DNA from: Topomyia yanbarensis
Taxonomy: Eukaryota; Arthropoda; Insecta; Diptera; Culicidae
NCBI RefSeq assembly: GCF_030247195.1
Contig: NW_026683305.1
Span: forward strand, 206,501-270,500
Direction of reading: 5' to 3'
Length of the DNA stretch: 64,000 nucleotides
The notes under the pieces are model-generated. The model searched no databases. It had not been told where the DNA came from and worked only from the letters and a program-made list of their open reading frames with translations. Position 1 is the first letter of the stretch; each line of letters opens with the position of its first letter. A program made the position numbers and the translations under genes. Of this stretch, positions 45,293 to 57,340 are shown piece after piece.

Positions 45293-45630
45293 TGATATAT
45301 TGTAAATATCATCACGGAAAACATTGAGAATTCAAAGCATGACCCCCGACGACAGCAGTTATGTGTAAAGCAATCTAAATTGAAGAGATTGGTTGTTGAT
45401 TTCATTGCGCTTTGTTACGATCTCTTCCAATGGAATTGCACTTCGCATTGCAATTCTATAGAAAACAACTTTTTAATGTACAAAAACCAAGTATCACAAT
45501 TATTAAATGGTGTACTTATCGATGCTATACAATATACAATAAAGGCGATACCAATAAGCTGCTTAAAATTATTCCATGAAGTAATTTGCCATTTCAAAAA
45601 ATCATTCATTTGTATGAGTATGATAGAAAA

Positions 45631-45636
45631 ACTTAC
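45631..45636 (-). other. Splice donor of the junctophilin exon
   Basis: GTAAGT on the minus strand directly follows CCAAG. It matches the extended consensus AAG|GTAAGT and falls exactly at the loss of MORN similarity. Confidence 0.8.
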
Positions 45637-45866
45637 CTTGGCCAAATGTAAACTCCTGAAACTTCAAAGCCGTAATGCCAAGCACCGAAGTAGGCACCTT
45701 GATTTTTTGGACCCGTGCAAACACCATGACCATGTGCTTTATTATCTTCCCATCCACCACAGAATGTACCGCCATCCTCAAAGTCATAACGGCCCCCGCT
45801 TATTTTTTGATTGCTATTAAATCCAGCGGGATTTGCTACAACTTGTTGTGGAGTGCTACTGGCCAT
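45637..45866 (-). CDS. jp: Junctophilin, first coding exon
   Basis: The 76-codon exon reads [20 protein letters not shown], then [40 protein letters not shown] and [13 protein letters not shown]. The block GGR(Y/F)DF(D/E)DGGT(F/Y)CGGWE..KAHGHG(V/I)CTGPK.QG is the hallmark N-terminus of junctophilins, made of MORN repeats. These proteins bind plasma-membrane phospholipid and hold the endoplasmic reticulum against it at Ca2+ release junctions in muscle and neurons. The exon ends AAG followed by GTAAGT (45636-45631), a consensus donor. The break is phase 2 with AG left over, so a next exon starting C or T would give Pro-Ser, as in known junctophilins. The upstream context CAAATATGG supports the start. 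Further exons must lie at lower coordinates, none recognised here. The gene symbol follows Drosophila jp. Confidence 0.85.
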
Positions 45867-47126
45867 ATTTGCATTATTTTTTTAGTAACACTGGTGTATA
45901 GGCCAAACAATATCACAAAACGACAAACAAACAGTAACGTAGTGGTTGATTTTTCTGGTCTTGTAACGAACTCGATGATGATAATGACGATACTTCGACT
46001 TCATGTGATGTATATTGCATGTTTCCATCAAATCATTCACACAAAATATCGACTATGTGCATTTTTGAAACACCACAAACTTATACAGTAAATATCAATC
46101 AGTCGCTAATTTCGAATTTGCTTCAAAGCACACTTTCTTTTATTCTAACCTATTTCACGAATTGAAATAATACCACAACATACCACAACAAATGTTGTCG
46201 AGTTTAGTTTTCTAATTCACTCGGCTAAGGTGAATGACCAAATGGTTAAAGTCCCAATGAACAAAACAATCAAACAATTCACTCGGTCAGCGTTCATGAT
46301 ACATCAAACGCGTTGAACTCATGTAGAAGCTGCTATTTTCAATTTCGCCAGTATTCATTAACTGATACTGGATTAATTATGTATGCATGTCAATCAATTC
46401 TCATCCGCGTTTCGCCTTTGTGATATTACATGAGCAAAATCTACATTTTTATCCGAATGCATGGGAACGCGTATTTGTTGGCTTGCCAATCTGTGTCGAG
46501 TACACGATTACTATTATGTTTCCCGGTATACATGTGTGAATGTACATACGAGGTGCAATTGTACAGATTACCCGAATAGTACACTCAGTATTAAAAATAA
46601 CTTTGTCTCAACAAAATTTTAACTCACTACCACTATCAACACAACAACTGTAATATATTTCTTTTCGTTTTCCCGTTCAAGACACGTCCGTCTCTCTAAG
46701 CACCTTTCTCTAGCATATAGGTAGATCCGTTGAGTGTTACCTACATCATTCTAATCATAACACATTTTTATATGATTAACACAACAAGAATATTTTATCT
46801 GTCCAGGTTTACTGAAAGTTTATATGTACTAGGAAGAAACACTCTACTCAATAGCAAAATCCGTTTTACTACAATGAATAACATTGGACAACATTTTTGT
46901 TTATCAGTATGTACGATAGATTACCCACGTTTTACATTTCTTATACGTGAAATGTATAGGACTCGCTCAAACCTAGAAAACTGCATTCATGAATGTGTTA
47001 GGATTTCTATCATTCCCACTAGACGCGACTACAGTTCCAAATTCTAACGGTGAAATGAGACAATTCTTACACATATCAGTGTTGGATAATTCATTACAGT
47101 GAAAACAGTGAAATTCTCATGTTTGA
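45867..47126. other. Junctophilin upstream region or 5' intron; otherwise unrecognised
   Basis: The region upstream of the exon start is AT-rich. It contains the second copy of a short dispersed repeat (46230-46275) and the segment 47052-47092 shared with 19770-19810. No TATA or initiator element could be assigned with confidence. Confidence 0.35.
46230..46275 (+). repeat. Short dispersed repeat, copy 2
   Basis: GTGAATGACCAAATGGTTAA then AGTCCCAATGAACAAAACAA matches 43302-43345 with a few differences. Confidence 0.45.
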
Positions 47127-47274
47127 GCGCAACGAAAACACGAATCGAGTGCCCCTATTGTTACGCTACCATTTGACTCAATGCGTTAAACAAAGATGGC
47201 AGACACTGCTCTAACCAACGGCTTCAAATGGGTAGCGTGATAATAGAAACATAGCAATAATGGGCCCATCACCC
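47127..47274. mobile_element. 5'-truncated copy of the GGGTGATGAGCC MITE
   Basis: The right ~150 bp of the MITE at 16792-17110 recur here, including AACAAAGATGGCAGACACTG and CTCTAACCAACGGCTTCAAA, and end GGGCCCATCACCC followed by TA. The left terminal repeat is missing. Confidence 0.7.
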
Positions 47275-47550
47275 TAGTTGACGAAATTCGAAATGCTGCA
47301 TCCTCAGAAATCTATCCGGTGATAACGGAAGTCAAATGATACACATAAGTAGAATGCCGCAGTATAAGTAATCACAAATCGCGACAGTAAAGTTGTTGTT
47401 ATTAGTCTCCAATTCTCCAATCTACTCTGGGCAGTCAAAAGTATTTGTGGGCAGCAGAGATGATGCTTATAGAGATGCGCGAAGACTGCATCCAAAAGTT
47501 CCAATCGAACCCAAAGGAATGGTTCCAAACGAGCAATGTAAACAGGAGCG

Positions 47551-47768
47551 GATCCAGAAAAAAAAATTCGGAGGGGGTCCAATATTTCGACTTTGAAATG
47601 TTCATTGTACAATACGTTTAATACCTTTAATACATTTCATTAAAATCGGTTTTGGTAATCGAATATGGTTTGGAAAGATTTTGAACTTGGAATTAAAATT
47701 TCTATTTTAAAATTTCTCAAGAAGTTAAAAATTTGGGGGGGGGCTCTGTACCCCCTGGATTCGCCACA
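47551..47768. mobile_element. Possible MITE with GCGGATCCAG-like ends
   Basis: AGCGGATCCAGAAAAA at the left and CCCCCTGGATTCGCC at the right are imperfect inverse ends, with GGGGGTCCAATATT and GGGGGGGGGCTCTGTACC just inside. A related piece, GGCGGATCAAG..GGATCC, is at 42785. No target duplication was seen. Confidence 0.4.
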
Positions 47769-47879
47769 GAATGTAATCAAATATGGCGGATTAAGGAAGC
47801 AACGCGTGGGGAGTATTGAGATAGAAATAAGAAATATATGCAATCATGTTTACCTACGAAGAGTGTAAACTTTATATAC

Positions 47880-48393
47880 ATACATACTAAATAACTTTTA
47901 TGATACAAATAGAATACGAGTAAATTTAAACACATTAAAAATTACAAAGCCATTGATCGACTGTCTAACCCCTCATTTTATAAAGCTGGTAGATGCAAAG
48001 CCAGAACATAATAAACCTATCGACTAGTATTCTCCTAATATCGTGACATTCGTCATCAATTTTACTTTTGAATGGTATTAGCAAAGTAGCCATCTCTGCA
48101 GAAATATTGCTATTACTCATCAACTGCATTTTCGATATATCCTCTCTAGTGCAACGAAAAACATGTACACAGCCTCAGTAACGTAAATCACGTTACCGAG
48201 TTGCATAATGGAGTATTCAGCGAAAAATTTAAAAAAAAGGAATTCATTAAAACTACAAGTCACTCGCTGTTTGCACAAAACTCCTGGTTACTAAAACTAG
48301 CAGATAAAATCCGTGCAGCCAAATTCACGGTTTTTCTCACCGCGGGCCTTTGGTGGACAGGGCAGTCGGGTGCATGACAAAAAGTTTATGGGT
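47880..48393. other. Gap, AT-rich, nothing recognised
   Basis: No coding similarity, tandem structure or inverted ends are visible in this stretch. Confidence 0.4.
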
Positions 48394-48395
48394 TA

Positions 48396-49354
48396 GGGGA
48401 GCCCGGGGCTAGTTGGCGGTTGGGGTAAGTTGGCGGAACCCCCTTTTCTCCGTTTCTATTAGACATAAAGCACTGTCTCTCGTTGTGTACCTCAAGTAAT
48501 GTGAAACGCATTATCCAATGTGTTTTTGTTGCGAAACATTATGTTTTGTAGAAGCTGTGGGCAATATTGTGTTTTTGAGCATACTTTGTAAATTTTGATA
48601 ATTTTAAACATTTTGGATTATTTAAGGTGGTTTTCAATCTATTCCCCGAACGAATATATTTTTCGATAGTGCGTGAAAATAGCTTTCAGCATCCGTATAG
48701 ATAATATACCTATTAAAACCCAAAAATAATTTTATAAATCCTTTTTTATAAAATATGCGGTTGGGGTAAGTTGGCGGTAACGCACACGGGGCAAGTTGGC
48801 GGTACTACTTATAGTGCAAAAATAGTCATCATATATTTTTATTTCTGGAATTCACTCCAAAGTAAGAGAAACCTTTTTTTGTATCTCTCGTCAATGCAGG
48901 GGACAATTATTTCAGTCAATCGCCTGAAGAATTTCGAAAATTTGCTTTTGAATATGGAGTACGTGTCGAAGTCAAAGTGACGGGGTATTGAGACTGAAAT
49001 ATAATGAAAAGTGTCGAATACTATACAGTTTTAATGAAAAGACACTCGGTACTTTTCATATGGACCACTTATGTAATTGTATTTCCATTGGATTGCTTAT
49101 TTACTGGCAGTCCGCCAACATACCCCATACATACCGCCAACTTACCCCGAGGCAGGGGTAAGTTGGCGGGGTCTCCGCGTCACATATTTTTGTCTCTAGA
49201 AATGAAGACAACGTATCAAACATTTTAATAAAATTCAAAGATGTTGCCAACAGTCTACCCTTTCATGTAACGTGTTCTATTTTGCAAGATCTACAAAATT
49301 CAAAGCGGTAAAAAAGGAAAACTGAAAACACCGCCAACTAACCCCGGTCTCCCC
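48396..49354. mobile_element. Mariner-like MITE with repeated GGGGTAAGTTGGCGG words
   Basis: The ends GGGGAGCCCGGGGCTAGTTG and CCAACTAACCCCGGTCTCCCC are inverted. TA flanks both sides (48394-48395, 49355-49356). Inside, GGGG(T/C)AAGTTGGCGG occurs near 48423, 48764, 48788 and 49155, and inverted near 49139. These are internal copies of the terminal word. There is no transposase frame. Confidence 0.75.
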
Positions 49355-49395
49355 TATATTGAAACGGGAGCGCAAGTTTGAAAAGTAAATACAGA
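49311..49395 (+). repeat. Segmental duplicate of a MITE end plus flank (copy 1)
   Basis: AAAAAGGAAAACTGAAAACA, the MITE terminus, then TATATTGAAACGGGAGCGCA and GAAAAGTAAA recur at 50036-50115 at about 95 percent identity. The copy carries host flank beyond the TA, so it is a duplication of the locus rather than a second insertion. Confidence 0.7.
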
Positions 49396-50035
49396 ACACT
49401 AGATTAGAATTGCCGCTGGTGTTCCTATTGTTTTCGCTTCGAAGCATGTTTATTTTGTTTTCGGTACATGTGTGTCAAAATATCGCACGTCTCTCTGGTA
49501 AAAGTCTTTGGTCCACATTCTTGGTACACGCAGAAAAATTTCGCTTGTTTGTAACAACAAACTGTTTTGTTGAGGTTCAAATTTGTAAAATGCAGAGTTT
49601 GCACATTTTTCATTTCTGTCTCTTTTATACTGCTGTGATGTTAATGCATTCAAGACCGAAAATGTCCGATGCATAACATGATGTAAAATTTGCTATGAAT
49701 CAAATTTCTAAGTGGCATACTATTGTGAAGTTGATGTAAGCCGAATGAATTTCAATAGATTTCAATAGATATTTATGCATGACAGATAATTTTTATGTGC
49801 TGTTCAAAATTGCAAAATATCATGCGTGAAATCGATATATTCAATATAGCGATTTTTCTCGGTGTAAATTTTCGACTGTTATTGTTATGAAATGAAAGAG
49901 TTTGTATATGCATTCGTGATTCGCTGGTTGGGCCACAGCCTTGTCCAACTAAGGGCATGTTCAGGAGCGTTTTATTTTGTATAGGAGTTTCAAAGTAGAA
50001 CTGGAACTGAAACATTCACATCCCCAGCAGAGCGT

Positions 50036-50115
50036 AAAAAAGGAAAACTGAAAACATCGCCAACTAACCCCGGTCTCCCCTATATTGAAACGGGAGCGCA
50101 AATTCGAAAAGTAAA
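50036..50115 (+). repeat. Segmental duplicate of a MITE end plus flank (copy 2)
   Basis: This is the partner of 49311-49395. The intervening ~640 bp is not duplicated. The following 50116-50500 has AAAACTG-rich palindromic words but no classified element. Confidence 0.7.
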
Positions 50116-50551
50116 GTTTTATAATTTCGAACAGTTTTGTTTCAAAATTTAAAACTGTTATACGACTCCGTTCTATTTGTTGCTGATTTTAAAACACGTT
50201 TAGAACTGTGTTTTAAATACATGCAAAGTTTTTAGCACAGACACTTAGACCCGATAGGCTGGGGGGAAATGTATTTGAATGCAGTAACGCTGAATGAATG
50301 GCGAGACATGAATTTTAAACTGAATAGAACATCCGGTAAAACTGCTGCTGGGGACAGCAAGTTCTAGTTTTAAAATTTTCAGTTTCATATAGTAGAACTG
50401 TTAAAATTATGAATCTAGAACTGAAACACTGCTGTGCATGCTCTAACGAATTTGATTCGCTAGTTGGACCGACTGACAAATGCCAAAAATAGTGATGTCT
50501 GATTTTTGCAAATAACCGATTTTACCCGTTAATCGAATAATTCTTGAGAGC

Positions 50552-51215
50552 TTGAATTTTTTATTTATTTTATTTGTTAACGACATTTCCTTCATTCTAA
50601 AAAATGTAAAAGTTCTTATATATGCTAATGATATGAAACTATTTCTAGAAATAAGAAATGGTGAAGACTTTCAGACATTTCAAAACGAAGTAAATATATT
50701 TTATAGATGGTGTAATAAAAGCCTTCTGAAACTGAATGTAAAAAAATGTAATTCCATAGCATTGAGTAGAAAGAATAATATACAGAACAATAGAATCTTA
50801 TTGCGAAATCAACAAGTAGAAAAGTGTAACAGAATAAGAGATCTAGGAGTTATTATAGATTCCAAAATAACATTCATAGATTATTATAACACAATAATTA
50901 ACAAAGCTAACAGCACACTAGGTTTTATTAAACGCTTCAGCTATAATTTCCAAGATCCCTACACAATAAAAACATTATATGTAGCCTATGTGCGTTCAAC
51001 ACTAGAATATTGTAGTATAGTTTGTGTCGCCTTTTTCAGCAACGCATGCAAACCGGATAGAATCAGTACAAAAGCAGTTTTTGATGTTCGCTCTTCGTAA
51101 ACTAGGTTGGACTGGACTACATTTGCCATCTTATGAAGCATGGTGCATGCTAATTTACATTCAAACCTTGAAAGATTTACATTCAAACCTTGAAAGATTT
51201 ACATTCAAACCTTGA
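50552..51215 (+). pseudogene. CR1-like RT fragment
   Basis: The frame 50552-51100 starts in FILFVNDISFIL (end of motif B). Motif C is altered to LIYANDMKLFLEI (YAND for YADD, losing a catalytic Asp). VKKCNSIALSRKN, IRDLGVIIDSKITF and LYVAYVRSTLEYCSIV follow. A frame change leads to IESVQKQFLMFALRKLGW then LPSYEAWCMLIYIQTL. The blocks match those of the copy at 38120-39521 (RNEADCRELQ, VKDLGAILNEKLTY, LVRPQLEFANVV, FIRYALRELPW). Motifs A and the fingers are missing. Confidence 0.75.
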
Positions 51216-51241
51216 AAGATTTACATTCAAACCTTGAAAGA
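51154..51241 (+). repeat. Four exact copies of a 22-bp tandem repeat
   Basis: TTTACATTCAAACCTTGAAA plus GA repeats exactly four times inside the retroelement coding remnant. The identity of the copies implies recent slippage. It is tandem without spacers, so it is not a CRISPR array. Confidence 0.95.
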
Positions 51242-51665
51242 TCTATGGTATCATTTGTAAACGACATTGTACACATCGTATTGATTCAATCGAACTATTA
51301 TCGAAACTAAATTTTTATGCTCCTTCTCGACAGCTACGTAACCGCAGCATCTTTTGTACAATTCATCATCGCACTAATTATGCCAAGTTTGGCCCTTTAA
51401 ACCAAATAATGAATATTTACAACAAGCATGGCGAAAGCATTGACTTCACTATGTCGAAAACAAAACTTAATCAGCAGTTTAAAGTAAACCAAAAATTTAA
51501 CTAGTGTTAAGTTAGTTTAATAATTATTGTAAGAAACCGGTCTACATCTGATTGACGACTTGAAATAAATAAATAAATAGATTAATTCATTCGATTAATC
51601 GACCAAGATAATCGATTAAAATCAATAATCGATTATTTGGTAAATCATAGTTTGTCACCCAATAA

Positions 51666-53413
51666 ACCTGTTTAAATCCACCTAGCGGTGTAATTGTGCC
51701 TTTCTCATTTATCCAAACTAAGATTTAATGCCTGGTTACGTTCAATATAACATTGTGGAAAGGTCTATTACATTCTTATCACACTTGATATGCATATATA
51801 AGTGCACGATCCTGATAAGCGACATGTCGATACTGACATACTTGAAACAAACAAAAATATAATATTTATATAGCATAATCAGCGTGAGTTCAATGTTGTC
51901 TTCATGTTATCGTCATGTTGAAGAAGGGAAGGGATCAGGCATTGTAATTCTCTCTCACTCACGCGAGAAGAAGCTTATCCGAGGTCCAACTTTTCCGAGA
52001 TAAGATGAGTCGCAAAATTCTCCGTCTCCACAAATAGCGTGAGAATGATATTCCGGATAAAATTTATTTGACTTTTTCCTTCTCACCGGAGAAGGTGATA
52101 AAATTTTAATTTTGTGGAAATCAATTAAAACTTCAAAAAAATACACTTAATTACAAAGAAAAGCGGCGAAGAAATATGGACGACAGGAAAGCAGTGAGCG
52201 AATGAAGAATACCGTGACAAACTCATTCTCTCATTCTTCGGCTGTTTTATTTATCCGGAGAAATAACACGTTGAATTTATCCGGAGAAGTTGTGTGAGTG
52301 CCAATAACTTTTCGTGTGAAAATGTGAGTTTTTATTGTCGCAGTAGCAAGCTATCCGGGCGCATTTACTCATATGAGCGATAAATGCAATGCCTGGAAGG
52401 GATATAATTAGTGGTAGGGGGAGGATGCGTCGGGAATCATCTAACTTATTTTAGTATACGGGCTGGATGAGGGGAATGCAGAAGGAAGGTTGGTCTGAGA
52501 GAGAGAGGGTGGGTTGGTTAGAGAAGGGATGGTGAGAGGTAGGAAGTGGAGGAGTAGATGGAGGGTTCAACACCGAATTTCATATTATACCTTCCATTTG
52601 AGACTAGATTAGTGAAAATTGGTTCAGTCATCACCGAAGTGGCTTTAGATCTAAAATATGCCCGGAACCCCGAGACTTCCGGAATTATCGATAGTGGATA
52701 ATATATTCTAATAATCTTTGATTCGCCATTAGTGATCTAGGCCTGCGAATCGAAGTAATTTGATGTTTATTTCAATAGATTTTAAATCTATGAGGTATTA
52801 CGATTGTACCGGTTTATATGAGAAATTCCTATGTGACCGCAATAACCAACCTGAAACTCAGGAACTAAAAGTCAAAAATGAATGAAATTCAATAGCAGTC
52901 ATTGGGAGTACTATATCTTTCATTTGAAATCAAGTTTGTAAACATCGGTTAAGAGTTTGCTGGAAAATAGGTGTGACATTTGCTCAGGAACATGGCGAGT
53001 TCCCAGGGGGCATCAAGATCCGTCTTAAATAACCAATTTGGTCAAAACTACTTTAATTGGTCATTAGCGATCTAGACCCGCAAATGCTAGTAATGTTGAA
53101 CGTATTTGAATAAGTATTACATCATTCGGACATCATAGGGTTACCAGTTTCTATGGGAATTTGCTGTGTGACCACACCCTTCAACCCGTAACTCCGGGAC
53201 CAGAAGTCCGCAACTGAGTTTGTGCAAATCGGTTCAGCCATCTCTTATGAAATTGAGTGACATTATTTGACACACACATACATACACACAGACATTTTGC
53301 GATCTCGACGAACTGAATCGAATGGGATATGACACTCGGCCATCCGGGCCTCTGTTGGAAAATCGATTTTTGGAGTGATTGCATAGCCTTTCTTTACATG
53401 AGAAAGGCAAAAA
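51666..53413 (+). repeat. Family X, uninterrupted copy (about 1.75 kb)
   Basis: It starts CCTGTTTAAATCCACCTAGC, then GTGCCTTTCTCATTT, and ends GAGTGATTGCATAGCC, CTTTACATGAGAAAGGCAAA. The 3' half has CAAATCGGTTCAGCCATCTC, an (ACAY)n stretch at 53270-53295, CGACGAACTGAATCGAATGG and CACTCGGCC. The 5' half is loosely conserved. No coding frame is seen. The word pair CTTTCTCAT/ATGAGAAAGG may be a terminal inverted repeat. Confidence 0.65.
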
Positions 53414-56116
53414 TATAACTTTTTCAAATAGCATTATCTTCGATTAGAGCAGATAAAATTAAATAAGGTTGCTGTCATATGAAACAGTGTGCTTTGTAGT
53501 ATAGATTACCAAAAAGTGGTAAATAAGATATACTTTTTACGTCTTGCAATATTTATTCAAAAAACCTGTTTTAATCCACCTAACGGTGCAATTATGCCTT
53601 TCTCATTTCTCTAAAGTATGGCACGGAGGCTTTTTATATTCAACATAATTGTGGAAATATCCATTACATTCTTAGTACACTTTGCACTTATACACAAGAT
53701 GATGGGGTTGAAAGGGAGGGGTATGAGGGCTGGATGGGGTGGTGGTCTGAGGGGTGATTTAAGAAGATTTTTAAGGGAGGGGAGTGAACAGTAGAGGAGG
53801 GGTGTAACCCCTCTCCGTAAACCATCAACTACGCCCCTGATAAAATCCAGAAACCGGGATTAGGTTGACGTTTTTCAGAGTGATTGCATAACCTTTCTAT
53901 ATGAGAAAGGCAAAAATATGCCAAAATCCAAAAAAGTGAATCGTCGTCAATTTTTTTTTTCGAGTTTGCATCAAATCTCGACGTTTCATGCACCTTGAAC
54001 ACATTTAGCATCAAAAATAAAAATTCTATTTTTAATTTTTCCTTTAGTATATATTAGAAATTTCTGTGTGGCCGCACTCTGAAACCCTTAATTCCGGAAT
54101 CAGAATTCCGACCGATCCAAAATTCAATATCAGCCGATGGGAAAGTTGCACCTTTCATTTGAGACTAAGTTTGGGCAAATCGGTCCAGCCATCTCTGAGA
54201 AAAATGGGTGACATTATTTGACACATACGCACATACATACACACACATACAGACTTTTTCCGATCTCGACGAACTGAGTCGAATGGGATATGACACTCGG
54301 CCCTCCAGGTCGGGATTAGGTTGACGTTTTTCAGAGTGATTGCATAACCTTTCTATATGAGAAAGGCAAAAATATGCCAAAATCCAAAAAAGTGAATCGT
54401 CGTCAAATTTTTTTTTCGAATTTGCATCAAATCTCGACGTTTCATGCACCTTGAACACATTTAGCATCAAAAATAAAAATTCTATTTTTAATTTTTCCTA
54501 TAGTTTATATGAGAAATTTCTGTGTGGCCGCACTCTGAAACCCGTAATTCCGGAACCAGAATTCCGACCGATCCAAAATTCAATAGCAGCCGATGGGAAG
54601 GTTGCACCTTTCATTTGAGACTAAGTTTGGGCAAATCGGTCCAGCCATCTCTGAGAAAAATGAGTGACATTATTTGACACATACGTACACACATACAGAC
54701 TTTTTCCGATCTCAACGAACTGAGTCGAATGGGATATGACACTCGGCCCTCCGGGCCGGGTTTAGGTTGACGTTTTTCAGAGTGATTACATAACCTTTCT
54801 ATATGAGAAAGGCAAAAATATCCCAAAATCCAAAAAAGTGAATCGTCGTCAAATTTTTTTTTCGAGTTTGCATCAAATCTCGACGTTTCATGCACCTTGA
54901 ACACATTTAGCATCAAAAATAAAAATTCTATTTTTAATTTTTCCTATAGTTTATATGAGAAATTTCTGTGTGGCCGCACTCTGAAACTCGTAATTCCGGA
55001 ACCAGAATTCCGATCGATCCAAAATTCAATAGCAGCCGATGGGAAGGTTGCACCTTTCATTTGAGACTAAGTTTGGGCAAATCGGTCCAGCCATCTCTGA
55101 GAAAAATGAGTGACATTATTTGACACATACGCACATACATACACACACACATACACAGGGGGCAGCAGGGACAGGAGGACAGAAGTTCAGGGGTTTAACG
55201 AACCCCCCCCCCCCCCCCCCCCCGAGCTACTGTGAGTTGGAGAGTCTTGCTAGGATATGGTGGGGCAAGGCAATGTTGGGCTCAGCCAAACCTCTAGAAA
55301 AAGCCATATAAATCCGAATGCAGCTCCGACGAAGCGAGTCGGTGCCGCTTCCGCTAAGGTTTTACCCAAGACTTTAGCATAAAGCACCCTTACCCAACGG
55401 GAGTGCCAACCGGCACATTAGGATCGACACCAGTAAGATCCTAATTACGGCATACTGGCGGCAGAACACGGATGTGAATAAGGATTTCATCGAAATTATC
55501 TACGGACCGACAGCCACGCCATTCCACCAGGGTTGTTAACGTTGAATTCAACTTTACCGCCGATAACGATGAATTTAGCGCCAATATCGGCGATGATTTT
55601 TACGTTAATTTCATCGTCAACGCACTTCGTTGAATTCAACATTAGCGTTATCGGAAATTTTTGCGTTGAATTCTGTGGAAAGTATTTTTTTCGCCGGAGA
55701 AATTGTATAATTTATTCACACGAAGTTTAAATTAATATTTTAAAATATTTCTGTAAGAATTTTAATTTTATTTAAAGTACAGATTCTGTGGTTAGTTGTA
55801 GGAGCATTCTTAACGTAGGCATAGACCCAATGAATATGAAACAAATCCAAATCGCGCGATCTTGGTGGTCAGTAGATGTCTCCTTTGTGCAAGTCCACAT
55901 GCAATGGCAATCGATCATCAGCTGAATAGCAGGTGGCGTCATGCTATTGAGAATATATATCGGCCAGTGCCGTGTTAAAACTACTCAGCGCCTCTGGGCA
56001 CTATTAAACTGAGGGCCCTCATAACTGAACAGCTGTGAAACTGCTCAATACATTCAATGAAAATGGAATTACGTATCATTTTGCGGAAACGAATAATTTC
56101 AGCAAACCATTTTTAA

Positions 56117-56322
56117 CCCTCAAAAAGGCAAGCTAAAATTGTGACTTCAAGAAGCATCGCTCCTAAGACCCAATGAAATCTAAAGCTTCTTTTTTGTCGC
56201 GTTATCAGTGAGAGAATCGAAAGCCCAAAAACGCTCGATCATTTGTATTTCAAATTGCAAGTTCATTGAAAGAAGAGAACTGTAACTAGCCGGGCCTCTG
56301 AGACCGCTTGCCTTTTTGAGGG
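56117..56322. mobile_element. piggyBac-type MITE (206 bp)
   Basis: CCCTCAAAAAGGCAAGC and its exact inverse GCTTGCCTTTTTGAGGG bound the element. TTAA lies on both sides (56113-56116, 56323-56326). TTAA duplication with CCCT ends is diagnostic of piggyBac-type elements. Confidence 0.85.
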
Positions 56323-56465
56323 TTAACCGAATGTTTCTAAAATGAAACATATTTTAATGACAATTGAGATGGTAACAAAACATTTGAAGATTATAAATAT
56401 CGTAAATATCGGAGCGAATTTCTCTTAGCTGCATCCGCATAATATAATTCGCCTTTATTTTTTAA

Positions 56466-56559
56466 CCTTCCGGAAGTCGCGCTCTGAAAATCTAGCGAAA
56501 TCGTCCTAGGGCACCAGCGGCTGCTCGTTCAGTGAGCCATAAGCGCGATTTCCGGAGGG
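56466..56559. mobile_element. piggyBac-type MITE (94 bp)
   Basis: CCTTCCGGAAGTCGCGC at the left and GCGCGATTTCCGGAGGG at the right are inverse with two mismatches. TTAA flanks at 56462-56465 and 56560-56563. The ends differ from those of its neighbour at 56117, so it is a separate family. Confidence 0.75.
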
Positions 56560-57145
56560 TTAAGAGATTTTTCCAATCCTCGCATTTCTTGTGCAGGATA
56601 CAAATAATGATTCTTTGTTGTACTGTATCCTTCTGTACGAATTATGATAGCATAGAAAAAACGACCGCACTAATCATGGGTGGCTGAAACAATGATTTTT
56701 TTGTTCATTGCACAACTGTACAATTTCCTTACGCTTTGTACGAATTGTGATTGTTACATATTTCGAATTACTTTCAATGTGGTCAAGGAAGATATATAAA
56801 GCAAACTTAGCTGTGCACACTTAAAAATAATAATCCATACATAACTATTCTACATTTTCATAAATCGCAAAAAGTAATTTCAAAGCTTTTCCTGTTAAAA
56901 GTTTGCTTAAAATTTCTTTCAAAGTGAAACATGAACATTTCGCGAATCTATAAATATAAACGGGACAGCCTATTTCAAGACCAATCGTGTATGAAAAATA
57001 ATCGAATATAAAATTCTGTGGCCCATTATTTGCCTTAGCGATTGTCGTTTATCCGTAAATTGAGGTTATGAATTGAATATGGGTGAATTGAGTACCATTT
57101 GTAATTTTTTTGAGGTTTTGAATTGAATATGGTTGTATTGAATAC

Positions 57146-57340
57146 TTTTAACGACATTCAATTATCAAGGGATTGGAAAGTGAAGTAAATTTTTCAATAT
57201 CAAGAGCCATAGTACTCAAGAGAGAGCAAGAAGGTGAAAGAAGAAAGTTTAGAAAAGTGCTCTCCCTTGAGTACTATGGCTCTTAATTTTGAAAAATGTA
57301 CTCCAATTTCCAGTCCCTTGCTAATTTAATGTCGTTAAAA
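57146..57340. mobile_element. Hairpin MITE (195 bp)
   Basis: TTTTAACGACATTCAATTA at the left and TAATTTAATGTCGTTAAAA at the right are inverse. Inverted similarity runs inward through AAGAGCCATAGTACTCAAG (left) and CTTGAGTACTATGGCTCTTA (right) to a short loop. No clear target duplication is seen. Confidence 0.65.

Larger units (their letters stand above)
50540..51575 (+). mobile_element. 5'-truncated CR1-like retrotransposon with AAATA-repeat tail
   Basis: Coding similarity starts at the end of RT motif B and runs to the C-terminus. The 3' end is GACTTGAAATAAATAAATAAATA. Strand and tail fix the orientation as plus. A 22-bp tandem expansion lies in the coding part. Confidence 0.65.

Noticed and set aside
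51154..51241. Short direct repeats as a possible CRISPR array
   Set aside because: The 22-bp copies are directly adjacent without spacers and lie in a eukaryotic retroelement.
54165..54916. Recurrent ~101-residue minus frames starting MMLNVFKVHETSRF
   Set aside because: They repeat because the family X unit repeats. They span the microsatellite and show no codon constraint.
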